Positions 26,120 through 34,547 are shown, counted from the first letter of the stretch. The stretch is DNA of 64,000 nt from Nocardia macrotermitis (GCF_009604405.1 NZ_WEGK01000010.1:124001-188000), one strand, 5' to 3'. Program-made: numbers and translations. Notes: generated by a model from the sequence alone, not told the origin.

Positions 26120-26920
26120 TCAGCGGCCGGTGAATCGCGCCTTGCGGGGACCGTCGGCGACGAAGCTGCGCAGGCCGTGCTGCCCGTCCTCGCTGGCGAA
26201 ACAGCGGGTGATCAGGTCGGCCTCCAGGGCCAGCCCCTGCTCGATCGGGAGGTCGAAACCCTCGTCGATGGCCTGTTTGGCGTAGCGCAACGCGATCGGG
26301 CCGCGGGCGTACTCGAGTGCTCGCTCGATCGCGGTGTCGAGAACGTCGTTGTCGGGGACCAGCTGATCCACCAGGCCGATGCATAGCGCCTCCTCGGCCG
26401 GTACGAAGCGGCCCGACAGCATGAGGTCCTTGGCGCGCGCCACCCCGACGATGCGAGAAAGGCGTTGGGTACCACCGGAACCCGGGATTATGCCGAGTGT
26501 GGTTTCGGGCAGTCCGAGACTCGCGCCCGCACCCGCGATGCGGAAATCGGCGGCCAGGGCCAGCTCACAGCCGCCGCCGAGCGCGTAGCCGCGGATCGCG
26601 GCCACGGTGATCTGCGGCGCGGTGGCGATCAGGTGAAAGGCGTTCTGTAACACCCGGTTCCGTCGATCGAAGGCCTCGGCGGTGAGGTCGACCATTTCCT
26701 TCACATCCGCGCCCGCCGCGAAATGCTTTCCGCCGCCGGTGATCACGAGCGCCCGGTAGCCGCTGTCCTCGTGCAGGGAGCGCGCACAAGTCTCGAGCAG
26801 ATCCCACATCCGCTGATCCAGGGCGTTCACCGGGGGACGATCGATGTGCAGGATGCCCAGTCGCGGCTCGTCGGGATGAGGATCGATCCGCACCGGCGCG
26901 GATGTGCTCTCACTGGTCAC
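26120..26920 (-). CDS. Enoyl-CoA hydratase/isomerase (crotonase family)
   Basis: A 266-residue crotonase. The oxyanion-hole segments are GGGKHFAAGADVKEM and IRGYALGGGCELALAAD. Both catalytic glutamates of true hydratases are present, in GGGCE and in LPETTLGIIPGSGGTQ. It should add water across a 2-enoyl-CoA double bond in beta-oxidation. The start is GTG with CGGAGG well spaced. A TetR-type box lies 33-55 bp upstream. This contrasts with the PaaG-like gene at 8 kb, which lacks both glutamates. Confidence 0.9.
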   Translation of the reverse strand: MTSESTSAPVRIDPHPDEPRLGILHIDRPPVNALDQRMWDLLETCARSLHEDSGYRALVITGGGKHFAAGADVKEMVDLTAEAFDRRNRVLQNAFHLIATAPQITVAAIRGYALGGGCELALAADFRIAGAGASLGLPETTLGIIPGSGGTQRLSRIVGVARAKDLMLSGRFVPAEEALCIGLVDQLVPDNDVLDTAIERALEYARGPIALRYAKQAIDEGFDLPIEQGLALEADLITRCFASEDGQHGLRSFVADGPRKARFTGR

Positions 26921-26952
26921 TGCGTGCCTCCGATCGAGTGATGCCCCAAACT

Positions 26953-26975
26953 TTAGTGTACCGGTCGGTCGAAGT
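26953..26975. promoter_or_regulatory. TetR-type operator candidate before enoyl-CoA hydratase
   Basis: TTAGTGTACCGGTCGGTCGA resembles the common box (TGTACCG followed by CGGTC). It is less exact than the sites at 19113 and 31267. It lies in the divergent region between the hydratase and the secreted-protein pair. Confidence 0.45.
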
Positions 26976-27137
26976 AATGAGTGGGATTGCCGCCGGATTG
27001 CCGCTGAGCGAGACGAGCGCGCGAGGCAGATCTTGTTCCCCTGCGGTTTCCGGTCAGTGGGAATGCCCCGATGCCGGAATGTGTGGGCGGTCACACTTCG
27101 GGGCGATCCTTTCGAAAACCCGATGAGGGGTGGCTCT

Positions 27138-27680
27138 ATGCACATCAGAACGTCCGCGGCGGACCGCGGAGAATCAAGTTCCGGTCCGGTGGCCGGTATG
27201 GCGCGGGCCGGTGCGCTCGCGACGGCCGTCGCCGCCGCGGCAGTGGCGGCCGCCACGGTGGGCGCGGCCCCCGCATCCGCCGATACGGCACAGCCGAGTC
27301 CGGCACAGCCCGCGGCCCCGGCCGCGCCGGTGGACCCGGCCGCGGAGTACACCAAGGCGTTCAACATGGTCGCCGGGGCGTACGACAACGACAGCACCGC
27401 CGGCCGTATCGCCGGGTCGGTCGCCGGTGCGGCCATCGGCTGCGGCGTCGGCGCCGTGACCGGCGGATCGCTCACCTTCCTGGTCTCCGCGGGCACCTTG
27501 ACCCCGCTCGGCGCCGTGGGTGGCTGCATCATCGGCGCGGGCACCATCGGCTTCCTCGGCGGCACCATCGGCAGCGCCGTGACCGGCCTTCCGGCGGCCG
27601 CGGCGGCCTGGCCCGCGGCGGCGGCCGAGCTGCACTCCAACGGTCTGATCGCCCAGCAGGTGCAGGGCCCGCACTCCTAG
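27138..27680 (+). CDS. Secreted alanine/glycine-rich protein with glycine-zipper core
   Basis: A 180-residue protein. A long N-terminal region precedes a hydrophobic stretch (ALATAVAAAAVAAATVGA) with a likely signal-peptidase site ASA-D near residue 48. A Pro/Ala linker follows (about 50-70), then a glycine-zipper-like core (AGAAIGCGVGAVTGG, GCIIGAGTIGFLGG) with two conserved cysteines. I recognise no enzyme family. It may insert in or coat the cell envelope. GATGAGGGG precedes the ATG at 27138; an internal ATG at 27198 is an alternative. Its homologue follows after 13 nt. Confidence 0.7.
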   Translation: MHIRTSAADRGESSSGPVAGMARAGALATAVAAAAVAAATVGAAPASADTAQPSPAQPAAPAAPVDPAAEYTKAFNMVAGAYDNDSTAGRIAGSVAGAAIGCGVGAVTGGSLTFLVSAGTLTPLGAVGGCIIGAGTIGFLGGTIGSAVTGLPAAAAAWPAAAAELHSNGLIAQQVQGPHS

Positions 27681-27693
27681 AAACGAGCTGTTC

Positions 27694-28224
27694 ATGAACC
27701 ACAAGACTCAGGTCGCGGCGCTGGCCGCCCTGGCCGCCCTGGCGGTCGTGAGTGCGGCCGGCACCGCGAGCGCGGCCGCACCGGCCGACGATGTCGCCAC
27801 CGCGCCGGTCGCGCCCGCCAAGGCCGCCCAGCCGGTCGATCAGGCGCCCGCGCAACCCGCGGGCGGCGACTTCAATTCCAACCTGCATGCGGCCTGGGAG
27901 GCCGGCAACCAGTCCGCGGGTATCGCCACGGGTCCCGGTGTCCTCGCGGGCTCCGCGCTCGGCGCGGCCATCGGCTGCCCGCTGGGCGCGATCACCGGTG
28001 GCACGCTCATGGCGATTCCGACCGCGGGAACGCTGAGCATTCCGGCCGCCGTGGCGGGCTGCCTGGTCGGCACCGCCGCGGTCGGCGGTCTGGGCGCGGT
28101 GCTCGGCGGTGCGGCGGCCGGTGTTCCGGCCGGTCTGTACGCGGGTGTGACCACCTTCAACGCGTTGCAGGCCAGGTCCGCAGCCGGTGGCGGTGCACCC
28201 GCCACCGCCCCTGCCCACGGCTGA
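27694..28224 (+). CDS. Secreted glycine-zipper protein, paralogue of the preceding gene
   Basis: A 176-residue protein. The signal peptide is MNHKTQVAALAALAALAVVS with cleavage predicted after ASA at residue 27. A Pro/Ala-rich linker and a core (LGAAIGCPLGAITGG, VAGCLVGTAAVGGLGAV) match the preceding protein, including both cysteines. The two likely act together outside the cytoplasm. Function is unknown. A strong terminator hairpin follows 17 nt after the stop. The pair is unrelated to the surrounding catabolic enzymes. Confidence 0.72.
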   Translation: MNHKTQVAALAALAALAVVSAAGTASAAAPADDVATAPVAPAKAAQPVDQAPAQPAGGDFNSNLHAAWEAGNQSAGIATGPGVLAGSALGAAIGCPLGAITGGTLMAIPTAGTLSIPAAVAGCLVGTAAVGGLGAVLGGAAAGVPAGLYAGVTTFNALQARSAAGGGAPATAPAHG

Positions 28225-28241
28225 CCCTCAGCCGTCGCACG

Positions 28242-28280
28242 ACGAGCCCCGCCCGTATTCCTCATCCGGGCGGGGCTCGT
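28242..28280 (+). terminator. Terminator after the secreted-protein pair
   Basis: ACGAGCCCCGCCCG and CGGGCGGGGCTCGT form a perfect 14-bp stem with an 11-nt loop, followed by TGGGCTTTTC. Confidence 0.8.
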
Positions 28281-28318
28281 TGGGCTTTTCCCACCCGGCC
28301 GAGGCACCCGGGAGTTCC

Positions 28319-28366
28319 CGGCAGACAGAAGTGCCGGGCATGAGTCGGCAGACAGAAGTGCCGGGC
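28319..28366. repeat. 21-bp direct repeat with 27-bp period beside terminator
   Basis: Two identical copies beginning CGGCAGACAGAAGTGCCGGG (28319-28339 and 28346-28366) are separated by 6 bp. The right copy supplies one arm of the next hairpin. Confidence 0.8.
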
Positions 28367-28390
28367 GAGAATCGTTCTCGCCCGGCACTT
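28356..28390 (-). terminator. Terminator of the leftward oxidoreductase operon
   Basis: AAGTGCCGGGCGAGAA and TTCTCGCCCGGCACTT form a perfect 16-bp stem with a TCG loop. It lies 36 bp beyond the stop of the leftward zinc-binding dehydrogenase gene, opposite the terminator of the rightward pair. Confidence 0.8.
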
Positions 28391-28425
28391 TCCGTATTCG
28401 GTTCGGATACTGCGACTTTCGGATA

Positions 28426-29394
28426 TCAGGGTTGCAGGACGACCTTGCCGAACAGTTCACCGGCGAGCATCGACTCGAATGCCGTGCGCGCGTCGGCCAA
28501 GGGCAACACCGAATGCACTGGAGGGTGAATATCGTTGTCCGCCAAGAACTTCACGAGCTGTTCGAGATCGTCGCGGGTGCCCATCGTGGTCCCGATGATC
28601 CGCAGTTTGGCCATGTAGACGCGCTCGAGATCCAGCGGCGGATTGCTGCCGGAGGTCATCCCGGCCACCACGATCGCACCGCCCGGACGGACCGCCTTGA
28701 GCGAATGCGCCCACGTTGCCGCGCCCACCGTTTCGAGTACCGCGTCGACTCGTTCGGGCAGCCGGACGCCGGGTTCGAAAGCCTGATCCGCCCCCAATTC
28801 GACGGCCCGAGCGCGCTTTTCGGCGCTGCGTCCGGTCACCCAGACGCGCACGCCCGCCGCCCGGCCCAGCATGATCGCCGCCGTCGCGACGCCACCGCCG
28901 GAGCCCTGCACCAGCACCGTACTGCCCGCGGTGGCACCGGCCAGCACGAACAGCATCCGGTACGCGGTCACCCAGGCCGTGGGCAGGCAGGCGGCCTCCT
29001 CGAAGCTCAGCGACTCCGGTTTGGTGACCAGATTGCGGCGCGGCACCGCGACGCGTTCGGCGAAGGTGCCGTCCACCAGATCGGACAGAATCGTCACGCC
29101 CGGGTCGAGGATCTCCTCGCCGCCCCAGTCCGGATCGTTGATCAGCGCGTGGATGATCACCTCGCGACCCTCGGCGTCCACACCCGAGGCGTCACAGCCC
29201 AGTACGCGCGGAAACGTTGCGCCCCTGGGTGTTCCGACTCCACGCAACGACCAGATGTCGTGATGGTTCAGCGACGCCGCGCGCACCCGCACGACGGTCC
29301 AGCTCTCGGGCGCGACCGGGTCGGGATGCTCCCCCACCCGCAGGCCCGACAGCGGATCCGCCGCGTCCACACCGGTGATCGTGGCCGCTAGCAC
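28426..29394 (-). CDS. Zinc-binding-family (quinone oxidoreductase-like) dehydrogenase
   Basis: A 322-residue medium-chain reductase. The N-terminal GroES-like half contains RVRAASLNHHDIWSLRGVG and the nucleotide-binding half VLVQGSGGGVATAAIMLGRAAG. Cysteine-rich structural zinc motifs are absent, which fits the enoyl or quinone reductase branch; NADPH is the usual donor. The start is GTG overlapping the preceding gene by 7 nt. As the last gene of the ferredoxin reductase-ferredoxin-EthD operon it may reduce an enone or quinone made by an oxygenase. Confidence 0.88.
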   Translation of the reverse strand: MLAATITGVDAADPLSGLRVGEHPDPVAPESWTVVRVRAASLNHHDIWSLRGVGTPRGATFPRVLGCDASGVDAEGREVIIHALINDPDWGGEEILDPGVTILSDLVDGTFAERVAVPRRNLVTKPESLSFEEAACLPTAWVTAYRMLFVLAGATAGSTVLVQGSGGGVATAAIMLGRAAGVRVWVTGRSAEKRARAVELGADQAFEPGVRLPERVDAVLETVGAATWAHSLKAVRPGGAIVVAGMTSGSNPPLDLERVYMAKLRIIGTTMGTRDDLEQLVKFLADNDIHPPVHSVLPLADARTAFESMLAGELFGKVVLQP

Positions 29395-29753
29395 GGCGCA
29401 CCCAGTGCGGTCGGGCGCACCTCGGTCACGAGGATCACCCGTTCACCGACATCCATGAAATTCTCCTCGTCGACACGTAAGGCCGCGCCGCCCTCGCCTC
29501 GGTACCAATCAGTCCAGATCCGCAGTCCGGCAACGTCTTCGAACTCGAATTCGGTCACGCAGTCGTACGCCGGATCGGTCTTGCCGCGTCCGATGCGGAC
29601 CGCGTGATCCTGCCGGTAGTCCTTGATCGCCGCCGCGACGTGCGCGGGCAGCAGGCGGGCGGCCAGCGGCGCGTGCTCGTATTCGTAGTATCTGCCGAAT
29701 TCCTCGGCACTGATATCCGGGCGGCGTTTGATCAGCACGATCATCTTGATCAT
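29388..29753 (-). CDS. EthD-domain protein
   Basis: A 121-residue ferredoxin-like-fold protein with the EthD signature: KMIVLIKRRPDISAEEFGRYYEYEHAPL, with H27 in YEHAPL. EthD was first found next to the P450/ferredoxin/reductase system for ethyl tert-butyl ether. Related proteins are decarboxylases, cyclases or lyases of aromatic polyketides. Here too it sits between a ferredoxin and a reductase gene, but no P450 is present. The reaction cannot be stated. Confidence 0.85.
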   Translation of the reverse strand: MIKMIVLIKRRPDISAEEFGRYYEYEHAPLAARLLPAHVAAAIKDYRQDHAVRIGRGKTDPAYDCVTEFEFEDVAGLRIWTDWYRGEGGAALRVDEENFMDVGERVILVTEVRPTALGAPC

Positions 29754-29819
29754 GGTTCACTCCTCACCGGATCACCGGCAGCACATCGATTCCGTTGCGC
29801 CGGTTCCGGTTCCGCGCGG

Positions 29820-30014
29820 CTATTCCTCGATGCGAATGGCCAGCGCCGGGCATACCGCCGCCGCCTGCCGCACATCGTCGGCGAGTTCGGCGGGCGGATT
29901 CGCGTTCAGCAGCACCACGATGCCGTCCTCGTCGCGCTGATCGAACACCTCGGCCGCGGCGGCGACGCACTGTCCGGCCGCGACGCACTTCTCTTCGTCG
30001 ATAACGACTTTCAT
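29820..30014 (-). CDS. Ferredoxin, [3Fe-4S] type
   Basis: A 64-residue ferredoxin with three cluster cysteines, C10, C16 (CVAAGQC) and C55 (VCPALAI), the pattern of [3Fe-4S] ferredoxins that feed actinobacterial P450s. It should carry electrons from the neighbouring FAD reductase (18 nt upstream) to an oxygenase. No P450 or Rieske oxygenase gene was found in this window, so the acceptor is encoded elsewhere or lost. CAGGAG precedes the ATG. Confidence 0.92.
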   Translation of the reverse strand: MKVVIDEEKCVAAGQCVAAAAEVFDQRDEDGIVVLLNANPPAELADDVRQAAAVCPALAIRIEE

Positions 30015-30032
30015 CTCATACTCCTGTCGGAT

Positions 30033-31223
30033 TCAGCCGATCGGGCTGGGGGCGAACAGCGCGTCGAGGATCTCCTGTCGGCGCAGCCGGGTCTGTTTGG
30101 GCATATTCCAGCCGAGTACGCCGGTGACCAGGCCGTCGGTGCGGTACACCGCGACGAAACGTCGCGCCGCGATCTCACCCTCGACGACCTCGACGTCGGC
30201 TCCGGGCCGCAATATGCCGTGGACCTGGAGTTTCGCGTCGAATTGATCGGTCCAGAAGTACGGCACCGGGACATACGGCCGGTCCACACCGAGAATGTTC
30301 TCCGCGACCGCCGCGGCCTGTTCGGTGGCATTGGTGCGGTTCTCCAGCCGGATCAGCCCGAATTTCTCGTGCTCCCAGCGGGCGACGTCGCCGACCGCGT
30401 ACACACCGTCGGCGGCACCGCAGCGCGCATCGCACACCACCCCGTTGTCGAGCCGAATTCCGCTGTCCTGCAACCACTGCGTGTTCGGTATCGCGCCGAT
30501 GGCGACGACCACCAGATCGGTGGGGAGTTCCTCATCGGTCGTCAGCCGCACGCCGGTCACGCGGCCTTCGGCGCTCAGCAACTCGCGCACGCCGGTCCCC
30601 AGCCTCAGCCGCACACCACGTTCGGCGTGCAGTTCGCCGAGCACACCCGCGATCAAGGGGCCGACCTGCAACTCCATCGGCGCGGACAGTGGACCGACGA
30701 TGGTCACCTCGGCACCGAGAGTGCTTGCGGTGGCGGCGATCTCGGAACCCAGCACACCTTCGCCGACCACCACGACGCGCACGCCGCCGCCCAGCGCGTC
30801 GCGGAGGGCGAGCGAATCCTCCAGGGTCCGCATGACGTGGACGCCGGTCAGATCCGACTGGCCGGGCAGGGTGCGCGGCCGCACGCCGGTGGCGATCACG
30901 ATCGCGTCGGCGCTCAGACTGCGGCCGGAATGCGTTCGCACCGTGCGGGATTCGACATCCAGTGCGGTCGCCGCGTCGCCGAGCAGGAATTCCGCGTCCA
31001 GCGAGCGCACATCCTCGGCGGAACGCAGCTGAGCCTTGTCCGGCTCCCAGGCCCCCGAGAGCACCTGCTTGGACAGGGGCGGACGGTCGTAGGGCATATG
31101 CCACTCGTCGCCGAGTACCGTGATCTCACCGTGATATCCCTTGCGCCGCAAGGATTCCACCGTGGACAACCCGGCGGCCGACGCACCGACGACCAGCACG
31201 TGCGCGCAGTCGGAATGACTCAT
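30033..31223 (-). CDS. FAD-dependent ferredoxin/rubredoxin reductase
   Basis: A 396-residue pyridine-nucleotide disulfide oxidoreductase-type flavoprotein. The FAD motif is VVGASAAGLSTVESLRR near residue 10. The NAD motif VVVVGEGVLGSEIAATAS is central, and VYAVGDVARWEHE is the second FAD contact. It transfers electrons from NAD(P)H to the ferredoxin encoded next. CAGGAG precedes the ATG. A TetR-type box identical to the one at 19113 lies 44-66 bp before the start, so the four-gene operon (reductase, ferredoxin, EthD, dehydrogenase) is probably controlled from there. Confidence 0.92.
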   Translation of the reverse strand: MSHSDCAHVLVVGASAAGLSTVESLRRKGYHGEITVLGDEWHMPYDRPPLSKQVLSGAWEPDKAQLRSAEDVRSLDAEFLLGDAATALDVESRTVRTHSGRSLSADAIVIATGVRPRTLPGQSDLTGVHVMRTLEDSLALRDALGGGVRVVVVGEGVLGSEIAATASTLGAEVTIVGPLSAPMELQVGPLIAGVLGELHAERGVRLRLGTGVRELLSAEGRVTGVRLTTDEELPTDLVVVAIGAIPNTQWLQDSGIRLDNGVVCDARCGAADGVYAVGDVARWEHEKFGLIRLENRTNATEQAAAVAENILGVDRPYVPVPYFWTDQFDAKLQVHGILRPGADVEVVEGEIAARRFVAVYRTDGLVTGVLGWNMPKQTRLRRQEILDALFAPSPIG

Positions 31224-31266
31224 GGACGACTCCTGTCTCGTTCTGCGGCGTGCACCTCAGGCAATA

Positions 31267-31289
31267 TTAGAACAATCGGTCGGTACAAT
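31267..31289. promoter_or_regulatory. TetR-type operator candidate before ferredoxin reductase operon
   Basis: TTAGAACAATCGGTCGGTAC starts a 23-bp site that is the exact reverse complement of the site at 19113. It is the best-conserved pair of the set. Confidence 0.65.
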
Positions 31290-31329
31290 CAAATGAATAC
31301 GGGTCGACCACACCCCCGCGCGCCTGCGC

Positions 31330-32850
31330 TCAGGCGCCGGTGTCGCGCAGGTTGCGCTTGAGAACCTTGCCCGAAGGCGTGCGTGGCAGCACATCGATGA
31401 AGCTGACCTCCGCGGGGACCTTGTACTTCGCCAGACGTCCCCGGCAGAACTCCTGGAGCGTCGCGGCATCGAGCGAACTGTCCGGACGCAGCACCACGAA
31501 CGCCTTGGGCACCTCACCCCAGCGCGGATGCGACATCCCGATCACCGCCGCCTCCAACACATCCGGGTGCTCGTACAGCACCCGCTCGACCTCCGGCGTG
31601 GCGATGTTCTCACCACCCGAGACGATCATGTCCTTCTTGCGGTCCTCGATGTAGAGGTAGCCGTCCGCGTCCAGCCTGCCGATGTCGCCGGTGTGGAACC
31701 AGCCCTCGCGCAAGGCTTTTCGCGTGGCCTCCGGGTCGCGCCAGTAGCCGGTCATCACCTTTGGGCCGCGCACGGCGACCTCGCCCAGCTCACCGGCCGG
31801 AACCGGTTCGCCGTTGTCGTCGAGCACCGCGATGCGCACGTGCGCCACCGCGCGGCCCACCGAGCCGACCTTGGAACGCATGTGCGCCGGATCGTTCACG
31901 GTGTCACCGGAAACCGTCTCGGTCAGGCCGTACGCATCGGCGAACCAGGCATCCGGGAAGGCCCGGCCGATGCGATCCAGCAGCGGAATCGGCATCTTCT
32001 CACCGCCGCCGGTGATGAACCGGATCGAGGAGGTGTCGCGCTCGAGGATGTCCGGCAGTTGCAGCAGGGCGTTCATCATCGACGGGGCGAGCCAGATATT
32101 GGTCGGCCGCAGTGTCTCGATCGCGTCCACCACCGCGGCGGCGTCGAACCGGCGCACCAGGCTCATCCGGCCACCGGCGTGCAGGGTGGCCAGACCCGGC
32201 AGATCCATCCCGCCCACGTGGTACAGCGGGCCGCAGACCAGGGTGTTGTCGGCATCGGTGAGCCCGAATTCGAGGATGTGCGCGAGGTTCTTCCAGATCA
32301 GATTCGCATGCGAGATCATCACGCCCTTGGGCCGCGAGGTGGTGCCCGAGGTGTACACGAGTCGTTGCAGCGCATCGGGTTCGACGTCCACGATCGGCAC
32401 ACTCGCGCCGAGATGCGGGGTCAGCAGGCCCTCGTAGTCGAGCCAATTCCCTTGCGCCACATCGACACCGAGCTTGTGCCGCAGGGCGGGCAGCCGCGGC
32501 GCGAGTTCGTCCATGCCGCCGATGAATTCGCCCTCGGTCAGGATCGCGACCGCCTCGGAATGTTCCAGGATGAACTGCCATTCCGCCGGGGACAGCCGGT
32601 AGTTCAGCGGCACTATCGCCGCGCCGATCCGGTTGGCCGCCAACATGATCTCGACGAATTCGACGCGGTTGTAGAGCAGTACCGCGATGATGTCACCCGC
32701 GCCGAGCCCGAGTTGTCGCAGGGCGACGGCCAGGGCCTGGACGCGGACGGACAGTTCCGCGTGGGTGAGTTCACGATCGGCTTCGGACAGGGCGACCCTG
32801 TCGGCGTATCGGTGCGCGCTGCGATCCAGCACGGAGGCAAAGTTGAACAT
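31330..32850 (-). CDS. AMP-forming acyl-CoA synthetase (FadD-like)
   Basis: A 506-residue ANL ligase. The P-loop-like motif is VYTSGTTSRPKG at 165-176. YGLTET, FHTGDIGRLDADGYLYIEDRKKD and the catalytic lysine in PRTPSGKVLKR are all in order. It activates a carboxylic acid to its CoA ester. Sequence style fits medium/long-chain or alicyclic acids; the substrate is unknown. It is the second of three ligases in the window. A weak TetR-type box lies 38-60 bp upstream of the start. Confidence 0.92.
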   Translation of the reverse strand: MFNFASVLDRSAHRYADRVALSEADRELTHAELSVRVQALAVALRQLGLGAGDIIAVLLYNRVEFVEIMLAANRIGAAIVPLNYRLSPAEWQFILEHSEAVAILTEGEFIGGMDELAPRLPALRHKLGVDVAQGNWLDYEGLLTPHLGASVPIVDVEPDALQRLVYTSGTTSRPKGVMISHANLIWKNLAHILEFGLTDADNTLVCGPLYHVGGMDLPGLATLHAGGRMSLVRRFDAAAVVDAIETLRPTNIWLAPSMMNALLQLPDILERDTSSIRFITGGGEKMPIPLLDRIGRAFPDAWFADAYGLTETVSGDTVNDPAHMRSKVGSVGRAVAHVRIAVLDDNGEPVPAGELGEVAVRGPKVMTGYWRDPEATRKALREGWFHTGDIGRLDADGYLYIEDRKKDMIVSGGENIATPEVERVLYEHPDVLEAAVIGMSHPRWGEVPKAFVVLRPDSSLDAATLQEFCRGRLAKYKVPAEVSFIDVLPRTPSGKVLKRNLRDTGA

Positions 32851-32887
32851 GCACGGCCTCGCTGTGGGGAGGAGAATCCTCGAAGTT

Positions 32888-32910
32888 TTATGTACCGATT
32901 AGCCTAATAA
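32888..32910. promoter_or_regulatory. Weak TetR-type operator candidate before CoA synthetase
   Basis: TTATGTACCGATTAGCCTAA keeps TGTACCGA and the terminal CTAA of the common box but differs in the centre. Confidence 0.4.
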
Positions 32911-32958
32911 ACTCTGGCCCGGCTCACAACCGGCAATCCGATGGAGATCACCGCAGGC

Positions 32959-33708
32959 TCACGGCAGCGAGTAGCCACCGTCGACCACCAGGGAATGTCC
33001 TGTGACCCAGGAAGATTCGTCACTGGCGAGGTAGACGACCGCGCCGGTGAGGTTGTCCGGGGAGCCCAGACCCAGCGGATGTTTCGCCTCGATGGCCTGC
33101 ATCGCCTCGGCCGGGAGCGTCTCGTGCAGGGCCGTCGGGAAGGTGCCCGGGCACACCGCGTTCACCCGGATGCCCTCCTTGGCGTATTCCAGCGCGGCCA
33201 CCCGGGTCAGGTGGATCACGCCCGCCTTGGAGGCACAGTACGGCGCGGCGTACGACCACGCGGTCAGGCCGCTGACCGAGGCGATGTTCACGATCGAGAC
33301 CGGCGAGCGTTTGCGCAGGGCGCGCGCGACGGCCCGGATCGCGTGGAAGGTTCCGGTCAGGTTGACCGAGACGGTGCGTTCGAAATCCTGCGTGGACAGG
33401 TGGTGGATGCGCGCGTTCGGGGACACGATGCCCGCGGTGTTGACCAGCCCGTTCAACGTGCCGTACCGCTGGGCAGACGCCGCGACCAGGGCGTCGAACT
33501 CGTCGCCGTCGGTCACGTCGAGACGTTCGGCCGACGCCGTCGCACCAGCTGCCCCGATCTCGTCGGCGAGCGCCTGCACCGCCTCGACGTTCAGATCGGC
33601 CAGTACGAGGGCCGCCCCTTCGGCGGCACAGCTGCGCGCGACCGCCGAGCCGAGCGCGCCCGCGGCCCCGGTCACCAGAATCGTCTTGCCCTCGAGTCTC
33701 GAACCCAT
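32959..33708 (-). CDS. Short-chain dehydrogenase/reductase
   Basis: A 249-residue classical SDR with TGAAGALG near 13-20, NTAGIVSPNARIHH, the catalytic pair in YCASK and VTGHSLVVDGGYSLP at the end. It probably oxidises a hydroxyl on a CoA-bound or cyclic intermediate. A box resembling the TetR operator lies 45-65 bp before its start, so it is likely a separate unit from the ligase 108 nt downstream. Confidence 0.9.
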   Translation of the reverse strand: MGSRLEGKTILVTGAAGALGSAVARSCAAEGAALVLADLNVEAVQALADEIGAAGATASAERLDVTDGDEFDALVAASAQRYGTLNGLVNTAGIVSPNARIHHLSTQDFERTVSVNLTGTFHAIRAVARALRKRSPVSIVNIASVSGLTAWSYAAPYCASKAGVIHLTRVAALEYAKEGIRVNAVCPGTFPTALHETLPAEAMQAIEAKHPLGLGSPDNLTGAVVYLASDESSWVTGHSLVVDGGYSLP

Positions 33709-33752
33709 GATCGCCCTCTTTCGAATATCGGCGTCGAATGTCCGGGTAAAGT

Positions 33753-33773
33753 TATTCCGAACAATCGGTATAA
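33753..33773. promoter_or_regulatory. TetR-type operator candidate before SDR gene
   Basis: ATTCCGAACAATCGGTATAA shares GAACAATCGGTA with the 31267 site, with a different outer arm. Confidence 0.5.
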
Positions 33774-33820
33774 GAAACCATACGCCGCGATCCTGTCAAG
33801 AGACGCGGAAACTCGTACCG

Positions 33821-34480
33821 CTAGGCGGCGGGCGCGGTCCGATACGCCGCCACGCCCGCCTCCACGGCCGCGAGATCGCAAGTGCCACCGGCGAATCCGC
33901 CGAACAGCGTGGCGCAATAGGTCGCGGACAGAAACTCCGCATCCCACTTCTGGCCCGGTTTGACCCACTGGTAGGTGTGGTTATGCAGATTGAGGAACTG
34001 CAGGGTGGCCAGGGTCGGATCGGACCCGCGGATCGAGCCCTCGTCCATGGCGGCGGTCAGCAGGGCGCGCACCACACCCTCGAAGGTCTGCCGCCGTTCC
34101 AGCATGCGGGTGCGATTCTTGCCGGTGAGCTGGCGATAGTCGTGCTCGTAGACCCAGATGTGGTCCAGTCGCGCGAAGATCATGCTCAGCAGCTCGCCCG
34201 AGAGCAGGCGCAGCTTGACCAGCGCCGGGGCGTCGTACTCCGAGATCCGCGCCGCGGCGTCGATGAGCGGGTTCAGCACCCGCTCCTGGATTTCGACGAG
34301 CAGATTCTCCTTGGAGCCGATGTAGTAGTACAGCGCCCCCTTCGCGAGGCCGACCTTGTCGCCGAGTTCGACGATTCCCGTGGCGGAGTAGCCTTTGCGC
34401 GCGAAGAGCTCCGCGGCGGTGTCGATGATCTCCTGCCGCTTGACCTCGTAGGCGGGACCGTGTCCGGGTGGGCGGGGCAT
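33821..34480 (-). CDS. TetR-family regulator, probable cluster repressor
   Basis: A 219-residue TetR protein with its helix-turn-helix near residues 20-66 (IVELGDKVGLAKGALYYYIG) and a ligand domain. It is paralogous to the TetR at 25.4-26.1 kb. GAGAGGATC precedes the ATG. A TetR-type box lies 46-67 bp before its own start and others precede the genes on both sides, so it is the best candidate for the repressor of the 19-37 kb set, with autoregulation. The inducer may be a CoA ester of the pathway substrate, as for other catabolic TetR proteins; that is inference. Confidence 0.9.
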   Translation of the reverse strand: MPRPPGHGPAYEVKRQEIIDTAAELFARKGYSATGIVELGDKVGLAKGALYYYIGSKENLLVEIQERVLNPLIDAAARISEYDAPALVKLRLLSGELLSMIFARLDHIWVYEHDYRQLTGKNRTRMLERRQTFEGVVRALLTAAMDEGSIRGSDPTLATLQFLNLHNHTYQWVKPGQKWDAEFLSATYCATLFGGFAGGTCDLAAVEAGVAAYRTAPAA

Positions 34481-34525
34481 CGGATCCTCTCTTTCGCCGG
34501 ATTCGCGTCGAAAGTTCGATCATAT

Positions 34526-34547
34526 ACTGTACCGACCATTCGATCGA
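34526..34547. promoter_or_regulatory. TetR-type operator candidate before the TetR gene
   Basis: ACTGTACCGACCATTCGATC keeps TGTACCGACC of the common box. The position suits autoregulation. Confidence 0.55.

Noticed and set aside
28187..28528. Plus-strand frame encoding repeated RQTEVPG units
   Set aside because: Explained by the 21-bp direct repeat and terminator hairpins in a convergent intergenic region; no ribosome site.
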